Below are positions 25,750 to 34,819 of a stretch of DNA of 64,000 bases, piece by piece (the first letter of the stretch is position 1; each line of letters starts with the position of its first letter). The position numbers and the translations under genes are program-made. Source of the DNA: a virus; IMG/VR virus record IMGVR_UViG_3300020448_000002, positions 1-64,000 of that record. One strand, written 5' to 3'. The notes under the pieces are model-generated. The model was not told the origin of the DNA, ran no database searches, and was given only the letters and a program-made list of their open reading frames with translations.

Positions 25750-26583
25750 ATGAGTAGTCTAAAAGTCCTTAACATATATGATGTATCTGGTACATGTGGA
25801 CTTATCAGAAATGGTTCTAACTGGGAAATCAATACAACCAATGGTGGTGATGAAAAACTAACAGTTAACACTCTACAGATAGATGGTACTATTACTGGTA
25901 GCCAAGCTGCAAGATTTTTACCTTCTCAATCTGGTAACAATGGTAAGGTTTTAAAATCTAATGGTTCAACAGGTTACTGGGAAACATTTCTAGGACCTAC
26001 AGGAAACCTAACTAGTATGCAAGTGTTCACCTCTGGTGGCACATGGTCTAGACCATCAGATGTTCGTTATGTTCACGTCCAAGTAGTTGGAGGTGGAGGA
26101 GGTGGCGGTGGTCACGGTGAAGGTGGTGGAGCAGGTGGATACTCTGAAGAGATTATTTACATTGAAAATGTGTCAACAGTATCAGTAAGTGTATCAGGAG
26201 AATCGAATGGAACATATTATCGAGGAGGTGCTGGAAATGGGGGATCCTCATCGTTCGGATCTTATCTCTCAGCTTCTGGTGGTTATGGTGCCAACAGAAA
26301 TCATCAACACAATGGCGGTCTTGGAGGCGTTGGGTCAGGAGGAAACCTAAACATATATGGTGGTGGTGGAGACCAACATCATGATGGTGGATCATCAAAT
26401 GCAAACTCTGGAAGAAGTTTCTGGGGTGGTTGTGTAGCAGGTGGTCATCCTCAAGGTGGTAACTTCTCACATAATCATCAAAGTCATTCACCACCAGGTT
26501 CGGGTGGAAATGGCGGTTATTTCAACGGTCACAGGGGTTCAAATGGAAGACCTGGAATGGTTGTAATAACTCATTATAAATAA
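25750..26583 (+). CDS. Glycine-rich tail-tip adhesin candidate B, 277 aa
   Basis: Paralogue of the preceding gene with no gap between them. The same order holds: fibre N-terminus (MSSLKVLNIYDVSGTCGLIR), QVFTSGGTWSRPSDVRYVHV, a G-run, GGHPQGGNFSHNHQSHSPPG and a GRPGMVVITHYK end. 36 central residues are identical to copy A, while the N-terminal ~90 residues and the segment after GGGGD differ (B has DGGSSNANSGRSFWGG). Variable loops within a constant scaffold would suit receptor-binding diversity. Confidence 0.68.
   Translation: MSSLKVLNIYDVSGTCGLIRNGSNWEINTTNGGDEKLTVNTLQIDGTITGSQAARFLPSQSGNNGKVLKSNGSTGYWETFLGPTGNLTSMQVFTSGGTWSRPSDVRYVHVQVVGGGGGGGGHGEGGGAGGYSEEIIYIENVSTVSVSVSGESNGTYYRGGAGNGGSSSFGSYLSASGGYGANRNHQHNGGLGGVGSGGNLNIYGGGGDQHHDGGSSNANSGRSFWGGCVAGGHPQGGNFSHNHQSHSPPGSGGNGGYFNGHRGSNGRPGMVVITHYK
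26575..26582 (+). promoter_or_regulatory. Late promoter TATAAATA
   Basis: Exact late word at the end of adhesin B, 24 bases before the next ATG. Confidence 0.65.
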
Positions 26584-26606
26584 ATCACGAGGTTCTATTA
26601 AGACAG

Positions 26607-27107
26607 ATGAAAAAAGTATTAGTATCTATTGATGGTAAAGCAATGCAAATTGTAGATCCAGGTCAAGAATTTGAGATATATAATGGTCCAGATGCTAAGT
26701 TCGTCTGGGTTGATGTAGACAATGATAATATTACTCTAGACTGGACTCTAGAGTATTCACCTGCAGCAGGTAAAATGGTGTGGGTTGAGAGAGATGGATC
26801 TTATACAGATCCAGGTATGGCTCGCCAAGTTGCGTATGGTGAAGTGGGCGAACAATTAGACATGCTCTACAGAGACATCAATTCGGGTAAAAGTTTAGAT
26901 GCAAGTGATGCAGAGTGGTATCAGCATATTAAAAATATTAAGAGTACGTATACAAAACCTGTTGCTAAGTCATCACCTATGACACCAACAGAATTAAAAT
27001 CATATTCAGAGACAGAAGAACCTGCAGCAGATAAGTTTCCTAAGATGTCATATCCAGAATTACCTGCATGGAAAAGATATGATGGGTGGACAGATCCTAA
27101 CGTTTAA
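26607..27107 (+). CDS. Tail-fibre-associated hypothetical protein, 166 aa
   Basis: N-terminal beta domain (KKVLVSIDGKAMQIVDPGQE, FVWVDVDNDNITLDWTLEYS) then ARQVAYGEVGEQLDMLYRDI with NSGKSLDASDAEWYQHIKNI, a segment seen in many phage tail fibre assembly or tip proteins (Y...G.QLD.LY.DI..G......W...I). The Pro-rich C-terminus ends KRYDGWTDPNV. Probably part of the fibre module; the last codons contain the -35 box of the next operon's promoter. Confidence 0.55.
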   Translation: MKKVLVSIDGKAMQIVDPGQEFEIYNGPDAKFVWVDVDNDNITLDWTLEYSPAAGKMVWVERDGSYTDPGMARQVAYGEVGEQLDMLYRDINSGKSLDASDAEWYQHIKNIKSTYTKPVAKSSPMTPTELKSYSETEEPAADKFPKMSYPELPAWKRYDGWTDPNV

Positions 27108-27115
27108 GGTATAAT
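27087..27115 (+). promoter_or_regulatory. Sigma70-type promoter of the halogenase/oxygenase operon
   Basis: TGGACA (27087-27092), 17 bases, TATAAT (27110-27115), 30 bases before the halogenase ATG. It lies partly inside the end of the upstream gene and no late word is nearby, so the operon can be read by host-type RNA polymerase independently of late transcription. Confidence 0.6.
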
Positions 27116-27145
27116 ATACATAAAGTATAGTCTATATTATTTTTA

Positions 27146-28810
27146 ATGAAAGTTGAAGAACCAGATCATTTTATAGAATTTGAAAACTTTGATCCATATA
27201 AAGGTAAGATCGAAAGTGTAGTAATTGTAGGTGGTGGGTCATCAGGATGGATGACTGCTGCTGCACTTGCTAAGTTATGTCCTCATTTAGAGGTTGCCTT
27301 AGTTGAATCAAAAGATATAAAAACTATTGGTGTAGGAGAGTCTACTTTAGGACATTTCAACCAATACTTAGAATTATTAGATTTGAAAGATGAGGATTGG
27401 ATGCCTCATGCAGATGCAACATATAAGAACGGTATACAATTTACAAATTTCAGAGAAGGAAAGGAAGAAGTATTCCAATATCCTTTCTATACTGATTACG
27501 ATTTAACTTATGCACCCCACGGTCTTAATACTTGGGCTCATTTAGCAAATATGTTTCCAGAAGATTTTCCACCAGAATCTTTTGCTGAATTTTATTGTGC
27601 TAATACATTCTTGTGTAATGAGAATAAGCAAACAAGAAATAGAGACGGTGTAATAAGACAGTTTGATTTTAGAAGACATACTGCATATCATTTAGATGCA
27701 ACAAAGTTTGGATTATATCTCAGAGATAATATTTGCTTACCAAATGGTGTTCAGCATATTATAGGAGAAATTACTGGTTTCCAGACAATGTATGAGAAAC
27801 CAAATGACCAAACCATTAGTTATCTTATAATGGATGGTGTCAATGCAATACAGGCAGATCTCTATATTGATTGTACAGGATTTAAGTCAAAACTTTTAGG
27901 AGGTTTCCAAGGCATACCTTTCATACCTGCTGAGAATAAACTTGCAAATGATAAAGCGTGGGCAGCTCGCATTCCTTATCTTGAAGAAACAAGAGAAAAA
28001 GAAATGCATAATGTAACTGATTGTTGGGCTATGCCTAACGGTTGGACATGGAATATACCACTATGGAATAGAATTGGTAAAGGATATGTTTACTCAAGTA
28101 GATTTGTTCGTAAGGAGCAAGCAAGAAAAGAATTTATAGAACATCTCAGACATACAGTAGGAAAGAAAAGAGCAGACGAAGCAAAATTATTTCACATTGA
28201 TATAGAGCATGGTAGGAGACAAAGAGCATGGGTTAACAATGTAGTTGGTATAGGTTTATCATATGGATTTGTAGAACCATTAGAATCTACTGGTTTATTA
28301 ACAACTCATGAAAATATACTAAGGTTAGTAACTACTCTTAATCAAAGGAATGGTTATGTAACTAGAACAGAGAAGGAAGGATTTAACTGGATATGTAATT
28401 ATACTCTTGATAACTTTATTGATTTTGTTGCAATGCACTATGCATTCTCTATGAGAACTGATACTCCATATTGGAGGTGGTGTACACAACAGAACTTCTA
28501 TAATCCAGAGTCAGTAACACAAAATGTTCCAGTTCATCAATCTATTGAACAGTTTGTTTCATCTACTCTAGGAGAAGGATGGCATCCTAATATGAATGGC
28601 ATACCATTTATTGCAGCAGGACATGGAATAAAATCATCATCATATCTTAGAAGAACTGATTATCTATTAGGAGAATTGATGTCAGATAAAGATCATCTAG
28701 TAGATAAACGTAAGAAATATATGCAATGGAAAGATTACATGGAAAAATACATTGCACAGTTACCTACACATTATGAATTCTTGAGAGACGAAATATATGG
28801 GACTCCTTAA
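27146..28810 (+). CDS. Flavin-dependent tryptophan halogenase family protein
   Basis: 554 residues, close to PrnA/RebH (about 530-540). The FAD-binding VVIVGGGSSGWMTAAALAK lies at 25-43, GVGEST at 62-67, the catalytic lysine region YKNGIQF at 93-99 (K94 in the position of PrnA K79), GWTWNIPLWNR (the GW.W.IP halogenase fingerprint) at about 298, and YGFVEPLESTGLL at about 372 with the conserved Glu. All key residues are present. It should use FADH2, O2 and chloride or bromide to halogenate an indole or other aromatic; substrate not predictable. First gene of a coupled 13-gene operon. Confidence 0.88.
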   Translation: MKVEEPDHFIEFENFDPYKGKIESVVIVGGGSSGWMTAAALAKLCPHLEVALVESKDIKTIGVGESTLGHFNQYLELLDLKDEDWMPHADATYKNGIQFTNFREGKEEVFQYPFYTDYDLTYAPHGLNTWAHLANMFPEDFPPESFAEFYCANTFLCNENKQTRNRDGVIRQFDFRRHTAYHLDATKFGLYLRDNICLPNGVQHIIGEITGFQTMYEKPNDQTISYLIMDGVNAIQADLYIDCTGFKSKLLGGFQGIPFIPAENKLANDKAWAARIPYLEETREKEMHNVTDCWAMPNGWTWNIPLWNRIGKGYVYSSRFVRKEQARKEFIEHLRHTVGKKRADEAKLFHIDIEHGRRQRAWVNNVVGIGLSYGFVEPLESTGLLTTHENILRLVTTLNQRNGYVTRTEKEGFNWICNYTLDNFIDFVAMHYAFSMRTDTPYWRWCTQQNFYNPESVTQNVPVHQSIEQFVSSTLGEGWHPNMNGIPFIAAGHGIKSSSYLRRTDYLLGELMSDKDHLVDKRKKYMQWKDYMEKYIAQLPTHYEFLRDEIYGTP

Positions 28811-29582
28811 TAGAAAACCTTGGATCAGGTTTTACTCATTAGAACCTGCTGTTACTGATCTCTATCCTATTAAACCTGCTAGTAATCAAAAACGTGGTTG
28901 GGTTCAAGAAGAGAGAAAGAAATCAAAATGCCCTATGGCAGGTATATTAACAACTGCTAATTGTCCTGGCATTAAAAATCTTATGTCGTCAGGTTTTATT
29001 GTAACAGCACCTGCTGATTTTAAAGTAAAAACAAATGGTGATGGTATATCATTTGAATGGGAAACACCTTACTTGTTTAAGATGGGTGGTAATAAGCAAG
29101 GATATATTGGTAAGCATGATAATACTCAAGTGGATCCAATTTTAGATGACCCAAGCAAATCATTAAGATCAGTAGTAAAGGTAGAAACTCCTTGGAGAGT
29201 TAAAGCTAGTAATGATATTGTACTGTTACAGTTACCAGTAAATTATAATAATGAAAAAAGATTTACGGCAGCAACGGGATTGTTAGACCCAAAATACGGG
29301 CATGTTATACACGCTCAATTATTCTGGCATGTATTAGAAGGTGAAACTCTTGTCAAGGCAGGTACACCATTAATACATTATATTCCTATGCATAGAAAAT
29401 ACTTGCAGAATAGTCATTTTAATACTATAATAGACTCTGCAGGTGCTGTTGAATGGCAGATGGAAGAATCTTTCGAGTATGCTAATCAATCACAATTCCT
29501 TGCAGAAGACTCTGTTCAGAACCGTCTAAATAGGGTGATGACAGTTTTCAACAAGTATCGTAACAAAGGTTTTAAATTATGA
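28797..29582 (+). CDS. Unknown protein in halogenase operon, possibly DUF6065-like, 261 aa
   Basis: Overlaps the halogenase end by 14 bases. Contains WIRFYSLEPAVTDLYPIKPA, a CPMAGILTTANCPGIKNLMS segment, SGFIVTAPADFKVKTNGDGI and, later, HVIHAQLFWHVLEGETLVKA with GTPLIHYIPMHRKY. The pattern (a target region ending in W, then P.D, then GTPL....P) recalls DUF6065 proteins that often neighbour 2OG enzymes or halogenases; I offer that only as a resemblance. Two histidine-containing strands could form a beta-sandwich. Confidence 0.55.
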   Translation: MGLLNRKPWIRFYSLEPAVTDLYPIKPASNQKRGWVQEERKKSKCPMAGILTTANCPGIKNLMSSGFIVTAPADFKVKTNGDGISFEWETPYLFKMGGNKQGYIGKHDNTQVDPILDDPSKSLRSVVKVETPWRVKASNDIVLLQLPVNYNNEKRFTAATGLLDPKYGHVIHAQLFWHVLEGETLVKAGTPLIHYIPMHRKYLQNSHFNTIIDSAGAVEWQMEESFEYANQSQFLAEDSVQNRLNRVMTVFNKYRNKGFKL

Positions 29583-29971
29583 ATGAAAGACCAGAACAGT
29601 ATGACAATGTTCAGAATCCAGAAGGTCCTATAAACCCAAGGAACAATGAACCTTATGCAGATCATAAACCAGATGATTCACCAACTCATTTGGCAGAATT
29701 TAAAATGGAAGGTATTGATGATTTAATCAATAACTTTAATGGTCAGTACAATAAAGCACATGAAGCATGTGAAAAATTAGAAGAGGAATTTAAAGATACT
29801 AAATTAAATCCTTATGGTGTAACACAAATTGATTTTAGTAAGAGACAAGAACTAAAAGATCAAATGCTAAGATTAGAAGGTGCTATTAATGGATTAAAAC
29901 TAGCACAAGACACATTCATACTAGATCAAGTAAAAGTCAGACATCCTGATAGAAAGTATGATGCATTATGA
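29579..29971 (+). CDS. Hypothetical helical protein, 130 aa
   Basis: ATGA overlap with both neighbours. Charged and disordered N-terminus (MNERPEQYDNVQNPEGPINP), then two predicted helices (NKAHEACEKLEEEFKD; RQELKDQMLRLEGAINGLKL) consistent with a coiled-coil hairpin. Possibly a small adaptor for the operon's enzymes. No family recognised. Confidence 0.6.
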   Translation: MNERPEQYDNVQNPEGPINPRNNEPYADHKPDDSPTHLAEFKMEGIDDLINNFNGQYNKAHEACEKLEEEFKDTKLNPYGVTQIDFSKRQELKDQMLRLEGAINGLKLAQDTFILDQVKVRHPDRKYDAL

Positions 29972-30633
29972 TAATCGCTGAAGATTATTCTGGTGAAGGT
30001 TTACATCTATGGCATCCTTATGTTTTTAAGTATGAGTTTGACTTTAGTGAAATATTACCAAAGCTTAGACCAACATACGAAGCAGCATTAAATCACTGGG
30101 CAGCACAAGGAGATCAGACTGAAGTAGAAGCTATACCTAAATCTACCACATCAAGAGTTGGTAGATATGAATATACGTTAGAACCTCATAATCAAGAATG
30201 TATGAAACCATTTCATGATTGGTTGGGTCCTCGTATTAATTGGGTGTGGGAACAATTTGGTTACTTAGGAGCAGAGAGTGAAGTTAGTCAGTCATGGTTC
30301 AATAGACATACTAAGGGAGGACAAACTAAAGAGCATACTCATAATTGTATTGAGTTAGTTGTAGCATCGTACTTACAGAATGATGGAGAAGGTCAAGGTA
30401 ATATAGAAATTAAAGATCCATTAGAATATCATAAGACAGGTTATCCATATGATGCAGAGAAAGAAGTATGGAAAGAAATTAAAGCTCCAACTAATACAGT
30501 TTTAATATTTCCTGGTTGGGTTAATCACAGAAGTCAAGAGAATAAAATAGGTGGTGAAAGGATGGTGATGACATATAATATTAATGCTCGTCTCTTTAAA
30601 TGTGATGTATATGAAAAAAGATTCATTTTATAG
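29968..30633 (+). CDS. 2OG-Fe(II) oxygenase family (no. 3, operon member 1)
   Basis: 221 residues. QTKEHTHNCIELVVASYLQ gives the first His pair, KAPTNTVLIFPGWVNHRSQE the distal His after a FPGW turn, and GGERMVMTYNINARLF the Arg and last strand. This is the H.H...FP.W..H....R pattern of the putative 2OG oxygenase family. ATGA coupling to the previous gene. Its C-terminus overlaps the next ORF. Confidence 0.75.
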   Translation: MIIAEDYSGEGLHLWHPYVFKYEFDFSEILPKLRPTYEAALNHWAAQGDQTEVEAIPKSTTSRVGRYEYTLEPHNQECMKPFHDWLGPRINWVWEQFGYLGAESEVSQSWFNRHTKGGQTKEHTHNCIELVVASYLQNDGEGQGNIEIKDPLEYHKTGYPYDAEKEVWKEIKAPTNTVLIFPGWVNHRSQENKIGGERMVMTYNINARLFKCDVYEKRFIL

Positions 30634-31402
30634 AACTTTACTTATGCATCATGAGTTCTCTGACATGATAAAGGTCAAAGAACCAAGAGAGTGGGAAGTT
30701 AAGTATGTTAAATTAACTGATGATATAGGATATTATATTGCAGATCAACCATTTAAAGATGGTGGATTTGATTTGTATATGGATTTGGCAGCAACATTTC
30801 CTATCATGACTGATACAAATAGAGGTGATTGCAGAGATCCAAATCCCTTTGCAACTATTCACCTACCACATTGGTGTTGTGTAGAAGTGTTTAGATTGAT
30901 GAGAGGATATTTTAGAACATGGTTTGATAAAAAACCAATAGAACAGTTGATGTTAACAGAGTGGGGTAACTTATATTTTAAAGAAGAATCATTCCCTTGG
31001 AATTATTTTAGACTACCTCATGTAGATGGTCCTCAAGGATTAGTATCTAATCTATGGTTTACAACTAACCCTGACTCAGGGACAAAATTATATAAGTATC
31101 ATGGTGATATTATTAAAGGTGATGATAATAAATTATATTATGATTTCATGGTCAATGAAGATCACAAATTATTTAAAGAAGTAAAACATATGTGTACTCA
31201 TATGGAAAGATTAGATGGGTGGAAAAATTTATCAGCAGATGAAGAGAGACACTATGGTTTTGAATGTGTAGGAATAGCACCTTGTAAAAAAGGAACAATG
31301 ACATTATATGATACTGAAGTATCACATACACCTTACATAGAAGATACATGTGACTTTAGATGGTCACACGCTTATCGTGTATCTGAAAGGTATGGGTGGT
31401 AA
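30611..31402 (+). CDS. 2OG-Fe(II) oxygenase-like protein (no. 4, operon member 2)
   Basis: Ends at 31402. I choose ATG 30611 (MKKDSFYRTLLMHHEFSDMI); 30584, 30605 and 30644 are alternatives in the same frame. About 263 residues, larger than its neighbours. NYFRLPHVDGPQGLVSNLWF supplies H.D, KGTMTLYDTEVSHTPYIED the distal His, and FRWSHAYRVSERYGW the Arg. The N-terminal half contains GYYIADQPFKDGGFDLYMDL and is not typical of the smaller family members. Confidence 0.68.
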   Translation: MKKDSFYRTLLMHHEFSDMIKVKEPREWEVKYVKLTDDIGYYIADQPFKDGGFDLYMDLAATFPIMTDTNRGDCRDPNPFATIHLPHWCCVEVFRLMRGYFRTWFDKKPIEQLMLTEWGNLYFKEESFPWNYFRLPHVDGPQGLVSNLWFTTNPDSGTKLYKYHGDIIKGDDNKLYYDFMVNEDHKLFKEVKHMCTHMERLDGWKNLSADEERHYGFECVGIAPCKKGTMTLYDTEVSHTPYIEDTCDFRWSHAYRVSERYGW

Positions 31403-31983
31403 TGGAAGTTAAATTTAAAAAAGATTATTGTTCTGATTTACTTTCATGGAAAGAGTTTGAGACTCTAGTGAATATAAGACCTTTGATGACATCAAGGAGA
31501 GTTAATTTTTTTAATAAAAAACCATATAGATGGGATTGTCCTAGTTGGGCATTGGATGTGAACGCTATACCACCAACAATAGTAAAGGAAGCCTTGTTTG
31601 AATCAGTATGTTATTTTAGGGATATGTCAAGAGCAACCGAGAATATAAATCAGTTTGCAAAAACTCTTGAAGAAGAATATAAATCAGTTGTTGATGCTCA
31701 TGTATATGTTTGTCTTAATTTAAAACCAGATCATCCATTTGGTAAGCATCATGATGTTGATGATAATGTAATTGTTCAATGTGAAGGTGAAACTAATTTT
31801 AAAGTATGGGATACAAACGATAAACAAGTGTTAGATGTTAATCTAACGTCAGGTGATACAATTTGGATACCAAAATTATATCCTCACCTAGCAACATCCC
31901 ATACTAAAAGATTATCTGTTAGTTTTCCTGTAATGGAAGGTAATGACTTATGTAAAGAAGATAGAGAGTGGATTAAATTATGA
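31402..31983 (+). CDS. Cupin/2OG-oxygenase-like protein (no. 5, operon member 3)
   Basis: 193 residues from ATG 31402 (TAATG overlap); a GTG at 31396 would add two residues. HPFGKHHDVDDNVIVQCEGE with TNFKVWDTNDKQVLDVNLTS, GDTIWIPKLYPHLATSHTKR and LSVSFPVMEG look like a JmjC/cupin-type barrel: H.D, G...I.....PH, R. It is more like roxA/JmjC hydroxylases, which act on proteins, than the P4H type. Metal and 2OG residues look complete. Confidence 0.65.
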   Translation: MEVKFKKDYCSDLLSWKEFETLVNIRPLMTSRRVNFFNKKPYRWDCPSWALDVNAIPPTIVKEALFESVCYFRDMSRATENINQFAKTLEEEYKSVVDAHVYVCLNLKPDHPFGKHHDVDDNVIVQCEGETNFKVWDTNDKQVLDVNLTSGDTIWIPKLYPHLATSHTKRLSVSFPVMEGNDLCKEDREWIKL

Positions 31984-32558
31984 AGAATTTTACATTTTAT
32001 AAACAAGAAGATAATCTCAATGATTTTATTTTTGAGTCAACAATAACAGATAAGAATGTATGTAATTATCTCATAGATCAATATCATATGATGGAGCATC
32101 ATGAAGGTAGAGTGACTAACGATCAGGAAAATTATGTCAATACTAATCTCAAGGTGACAGAGCAAAGTTTTGTTGAACCAGATCATGCATCATACCAGAC
32201 AATATATGAGTGTATAGATAAGACAATTAGTGTACTACCATATAGATTAACTATACCTTATGATATAACTTCAACTGAATATTCTATTAGCAGGTATCTA
32301 AAAGGTGAAGGACACTTTGGAACTCATGTTGACACAACATCCAAAATGACTTATAATAGGCTTCTTGCCTTTATATTATATCTTAATGATGTTGAAGAGG
32401 GTGGTGAGACTGAGTTTATGACTCTTAACAGATTAGTAAAACCAGAAACAGGAAAAGTATTATGCTTTCCTTGTAATTTTATGTTTCCTCATAAAGGCAA
32501 TATCCCTTTATCGAATGATAAGTATATTGTCACAGCATTTGTTTATCCAACATGGTAA
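31980..32558 (+). CDS. Prolyl-4-hydroxylase-type 2OG oxygenase (no. 6, operon member 4)
   Basis: 192 residues, a clear P4Hc domain: GHFGTHVDTTSKMTYNRLLA (H.D and following strand), FILYLNDVEEGGETEF (the YLN....GGET.F fingerprint), GKVLCFPCNFMFPHKGN (distal His) and a C-terminal KYIVTAFVYPTW in which Lys takes the 2OG-binding place. Protein or peptidyl hydroxylation is typical for the type. ATGA-coupled to the previous gene. Confidence 0.85.
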   Translation: MKNFTFYKQEDNLNDFIFESTITDKNVCNYLIDQYHMMEHHEGRVTNDQENYVNTNLKVTEQSFVEPDHASYQTIYECIDKTISVLPYRLTIPYDITSTEYSISRYLKGEGHFGTHVDTTSKMTYNRLLAFILYLNDVEEGGETEFMTLNRLVKPETGKVLCFPCNFMFPHKGNIPLSNDKYIVTAFVYPTW

Positions 32559-33127
32559 ATAACGATTACAACCTATATGAAATAGATCCAATTCATTGTG
32601 GTATAGATCACGATAAATTGATTCAATATGTAGATATGTCAAAGGCTAAGTTTGAACATCTATTTGATGATAAAACACATGATACTGGTTTTTATTATCT
32701 CTACAATTTCTTTAGTATAGCTTCATGTAATAAGGATACATATAACTTATATCTTGCTATTGTAAAATGTATAAGAGATTATTTTGAAGTCCATAATATA
32801 TCAAAAGATAGTGTATGGATGCAAATGTGGATGAACATACATGATAAAGATCAAGTGCTTAAATCACATTCACATGACTTTCCTTATCATGGTTATTTCT
32901 CATTAACACCTCAAAATACTGACACAGTATTTCAAGATAAAAAAGATGGAAAAGAACTGTATAGAATAAAGAATGCACCATACAATGTTTATATTGGACC
33001 TGGTGAAAGACATCATTATGTTGATGTATTAGAAGACTATACAGATAAGAGAATTACATTTGGATTTGATATTCAAACTGATGATTTAGTTACTGGTAAC
33101 TTTAGTTTTATACCTATAGCATTATGA
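32552..33127 (+). CDS. 2OG-Fe(II) oxygenase-like protein (no. 7, operon member 5)
   Basis: 191 residues. DQVLKSHSHDFPYHGYFSLT supplies the first His/Asp, NAPYNVYIGPGERHHYVDVL the distal His, and DKRITFGFDIQ the Arg. The core is a shorter double-stranded beta-helix than in the P4H type. Overlaps the previous gene by 7 bases and the next by 4. Confidence 0.7.
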   Translation: MVNNDYNLYEIDPIHCGIDHDKLIQYVDMSKAKFEHLFDDKTHDTGFYYLYNFFSIASCNKDTYNLYLAIVKCIRDYFEVHNISKDSVWMQMWMNIHDKDQVLKSHSHDFPYHGYFSLTPQNTDTVFQDKKDGKELYRIKNAPYNVYIGPGERHHYVDVLEDYTDKRITFGFDIQTDDLVTGNFSFIPIAL

Positions 33128-33705
33128 TTAAATTAGATTTATATTTCCCTACACCAGTATGGTGGACTGATACTGATCTTGATAATGAATATTTGAAAGA
33201 TATAGTATATAATAAAAAATTTGAATTTCCAGAAGGAAGAGAAGTTAGCAACTATGGTGGATGGCAGTCAAATGTATTTCCACCGACTCATGTACCACCA
33301 TTATGTGATGTAGCAGTTCAAATAGCAGATCAAGTTAAAGAAGATATGGGATTAAATCCATATACTGAATTTAATGTAGATAATCTATGGTGTAATGTTA
33401 ATAATCAAGGTAACTCAAATCAAATACATATACATCATGGTTCATTCTTATCTGGTGTATATTATGTTCAAGCTAATGAGAATAGTGGTGATCTTATATT
33501 TTACAAAGATTTTAATAAGCAGTATATGAAAACTACTGATACAGAAATAGTAAAACATACACCATTAACAGGGGATGTAGTAAGATATAAACCTAAAACT
33601 GGTAGGATGTTTGTATTTCCTGGTTGGTTACCACACTCAGTAGATAAGTGTATAGATAATACAGATAGAGTATCTATTGCCTTTAACATATTAATTAAAA
33701 AATGA
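33124..33705 (+). CDS. 2OG-Fe(II) oxygenase family (no. 8, operon member 6)
   Basis: 193 residues with the full putative-2OG family pattern. LYFPTPVWWTD is the usual N-terminal start; NQIHIHHGSFLSGVYYVQAN gives H.H..S.LSGVYY; GDLIFYKDF, GRMFVFPGWLPHSVDKCIDN and DRVSIAFNI give the remaining His and Arg. Closely similar in layout to the copy at 51967. Confidence 0.85.
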   Translation: MIKLDLYFPTPVWWTDTDLDNEYLKDIVYNKKFEFPEGREVSNYGGWQSNVFPPTHVPPLCDVAVQIADQVKEDMGLNPYTEFNVDNLWCNVNNQGNSNQIHIHHGSFLSGVYYVQANENSGDLIFYKDFNKQYMKTTDTEIVKHTPLTGDVVRYKPKTGRMFVFPGWLPHSVDKCIDNTDRVSIAFNILIKK

Positions 33706-34220
33706 TTCAAACTATTGAAAATATTATTCCAGAGTCACAACAAGATTTCCTTTTAGGTAAGGTAACTGACTTAAGTTTTGACTGGCATTTTATGCCTGAT
33801 GTAACTTATGTTGAAGAAGGAGAAGGAATAAACACACCAGGTTTTGCTAACCTATTAGTCAATGGACAGAAGAGATCAGGTCAGGAAGATTTATTCATGT
33901 CGCCACTTATTGAGTACTTACATAGATCAAATCAAAAGTTAGGTGCATTGCATAGAATGAGATTAGGAATGACTTTGAACAATAGCAATGAAGAACATAA
34001 CAATAAACATATTGATTTTAACTTTCCACATCAAGTAGGATTATATTATATGAATGATAGTGATGGTGATACACTTGTTTGGAATGATGATATTGTCACC
34101 AGAGTATCACCTAAGAAAGGAACATTTTTTGTATTTGATGGAGCATTTCCTCATGCTAGTTCATGCCCTAAAGAATATTCAACAAGAATTGTTTTAACAT
34201 ATAATTTTACGACAAGATGA
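33702..34220 (+). CDS. 2OG-Fe(II) oxygenase, P4H-like (no. 9, operon member 7)
   Basis: 172 residues. EEHNNKHIDFNFPHQVGLYY holds H.D, DGDTLVWNDD the following strand, and VSPKKGTFFVFDGAFPHASS the distal His, with STRIVLTYNF giving the Arg. It shares VSPKKG...FDG..FHAS with member 9 of the operon (34816), so the two are likely paralogues. Confidence 0.82.
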   Translation: MIQTIENIIPESQQDFLLGKVTDLSFDWHFMPDVTYVEEGEGINTPGFANLLVNGQKRSGQEDLFMSPLIEYLHRSNQKLGALHRMRLGMTLNNSNEEHNNKHIDFNFPHQVGLYYMNDSDGDTLVWNDDIVTRVSPKKGTFFVFDGAFPHASSCPKEYSTRIVLTYNFTTR

Positions 34221-34819
34221 GACTACCATTAACAGTAGTAGATAACTTTTTTGAGACACCAACACTTGTAAGAGACTTTGCACTACAGCAAGAGTTTTTT
34301 AAAGGTGACAGAGGAAATTGGCCAGGTATTCGCACTAAGTTTATAGAAGACTTAGATGTAGATTTCTTTAATAAATTACATGATAAACTATTAAATCATA
34401 TACCTAGAAATTATAAAGGATTTCAACATTTAGAAGCAACATTTCAATTAATAGATGAGACATATAAAAGAGGATGGGTTCATAATGATGACCCTAAGTG
34501 GAATGTAGCAGGGATTATATATTTAAACAATGATAAACCTAAACAAGATTGTGGAACTACATTTTATGATGATAGAGATACATCAAATGATGGAGATCAC
34601 AGTAAAGAATATTGTGATGATGTAAATGATAATATAGGACAGAATGAAGACGTAAGAGATAAAGTTAATTCAAGATGGGTACCTAGTATGCTTGCAGAAA
34701 ATAGATGGAATCGTTGTGTTATATCTGACTCAACTAGATGGCATAGTGCAGGTAGATTCTTTGGACATAATAAAGAGACATCTCGATTGACTCTAGTATT
34801 CTTTGGGAGGGTAATATGA
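34217..34819 (+). CDS. DUF6445-like 2OG oxygenase fold protein (no. 10, operon member 8)
   Basis: 200 residues. LPLTVVDNFFETPTLVRDFA, then RGNWPGIRTKFIEDLD, GWVHNDDPKWNVAGIIYLNN (H.D), DCGTTFYDD, and RCVISDSTRWHSAGRFFGHN with SRLTLVFFGRV. The W.G.R, H.D, YLN, GT.F and WH...GRFFG order is that of the DUF6445 family, which is a P4H relative. Coupled by ATGA on both sides. Confidence 0.75.
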   Translation: MRLPLTVVDNFFETPTLVRDFALQQEFFKGDRGNWPGIRTKFIEDLDVDFFNKLHDKLLNHIPRNYKGFQHLEATFQLIDETYKRGWVHNDDPKWNVAGIIYLNNDKPKQDCGTTFYDDRDTSNDGDHSKEYCDDVNDNIGQNEDVRDKVNSRWVPSMLAENRWNRCVISDSTRWHSAGRFFGHNKETSRLTLVFFGRVI

